DNA from: Mariprofundaceae bacterium
GTDB lineage: Bacteria; Pseudomonadota; Zetaproteobacteria; Mariprofundales; Mariprofundaceae
Reading direction: 5' to 3'
Assembly: GCA_030950975.1 (NCBI GenBank)
Contig: JAUZQL010000217.1
Location: forward strand, 1-16,268
Length of the DNA: 16,268 bases
Numbering within the stretch: the stretch's first letter is position 1; every line of letters starts with the position of its first letter. Below the pieces are notes generated by a model. It made no database searches and was not told where the DNA came from. It saw only the letters and a program-made list of their open reading frames with translations. The translations under genes were made by a program, and so were the position numbers. Of the stretch, positions 15,941 through 16,268 are shown in pieces.

Positions 15941-16109
15941 TCAATTTGTCCCATCGTAAACGGGAAGCCTCAAAGAGATGTCTGATATTCGTACTATTTC
16001 CCTCAAAAAAAGCCATTCAAAGCAACCAACGTTTGCATGATGAGTTGCTTGAAACATTATACTACCCCAGTTTTCGACAGGGTATTTCATCCATTTTAGG
16101 AGTTTAACC
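15941..16109. other. Non-coding leader of the MoxR-type gene
   Basis: Together with the transposase remnant this makes a stretch of about 500 bases without an intact gene. I see no terminator, and no promoter that I would defend: TATACT at 16058-16063 has only a poorly spaced TTGCAT (16033-16038) upstream. A good Shine-Dalgarno AGGAG (16098-16102) lies seven bases before the next ATG. An antisense open frame across this region shows no recognisable protein features. Confidence 0.5.
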
Positions 16110-16268
16110 ATGCCACTTGCGACACTGATGCAACAACTTGAAGAGCAACTTAGCCTTGCTTTAGCTGGCAAACAAGATGCCATTCGTCAGATTATGATTT
16201 GCTTGCTTAGTCATGGACATATTTTGATTGAAGATGTACCGGGGGTTGGTAAGACCACCTTAGCCCAT
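16110..16268 (+). CDS. MoxR-family AAA+ ATPase, 3'-truncated by window edge
   Basis: Only the first 53 codons are present. They contain the typical MoxR start: a helical lead, GKQDAIRQIMICLLSHGHILIED (20-42) and the Walker A loop PGVGKTTLA (44-52). MoxR ATPases act as chaperone-like partners of von Willebrand factor A proteins and are usually followed by a DUF58 gene; neither can be seen here. A strong ribosome site (AGGAG) supports the ATG at 16110. Confidence 0.88.
   Translation, partial: MPLATLMQQLEEQLSLALAGKQDAIRQIMICLLSHGHILIEDVPGVGKTTLAH

Noticed and set aside
15941..16183. 80-codon minus-strand open frame near the right end
   Set aside because: It overlaps the start of the MoxR-type gene, shows no signal, membrane or domain features, and lies outside the transposase relic frames.

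Overview
The window reads as chromosomal DNA of a Gram-negative proteobacterium. It has an outer-membrane TonB system, an OmpA-type lipoprotein, a RegB/RegA redox two-component pair, and the tRNA wobble-modification pair CmoA/CmoB. Base composition is moderately AT-rich (hand-counted samples run from about 40 to 47 percent G+C in ordinary genes). CmoA/CmoB is commonest in Gammaproteobacteria and RegB/RegA in Alphaproteobacteria and some other lineages. I cannot place the organism more closely; a gammaproteobacterium or a zetaproteobacterium would both fit.

Left part (1-5511, all + strand): the 3' nine-tenths of ilvA (isoleucine biosynthesis); a two-gene envelope unit (81-residue secreted protein plus an OmpA-domain lipoprotein) closed by a clear intrinsic terminator; then a tightly overlapped tRNA-modification operon thiI-cmoA-cmoB, giving 4-thiouridine at position 8 and carboxymethoxy/oxyacetyl uridine at wobble position 34.

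Middle (5512-10494): a two-gene type III restriction-modification system (mod-res), a phage-defence cassette sitting directly behind cmoB. Just after res lies a 59-bp scrap that nearly repeats an internal piece of cmoB fused to the last codons of cmoB. This footprint shows that the cassette entered at the 3' end of cmoB. The target-recognition part of mod is the most AT-rich coding stretch I counted.

Right part: regA and regB on the minus strand (translationally coupled), diverging from a TonB-dependent receptor with copper-receptor features and a TonB-like energy transducer on the plus strand. The intergenic region between them holds a near-perfect 21-bp palindrome that closely fits the DNA site recognised by RegA-family regulators. 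The kinase retains both the redox cysteine and the quinone-site motif known for RegB, so the layout suggests redox control of metal (probably copper) uptake. Behind the TonB-like gene is a frameshifted, truncated transposase-like remnant on the minus strand. The window ends inside the start of a MoxR-type AAA+ ATPase gene.

I found no entirely new system. The strongest unusual signals are the cmoB footprint behind the restriction cassette, the palindromic operator candidate, and the altered copper site in the TonB receptor. No tRNA, rRNA or CRISPR array was recognised.
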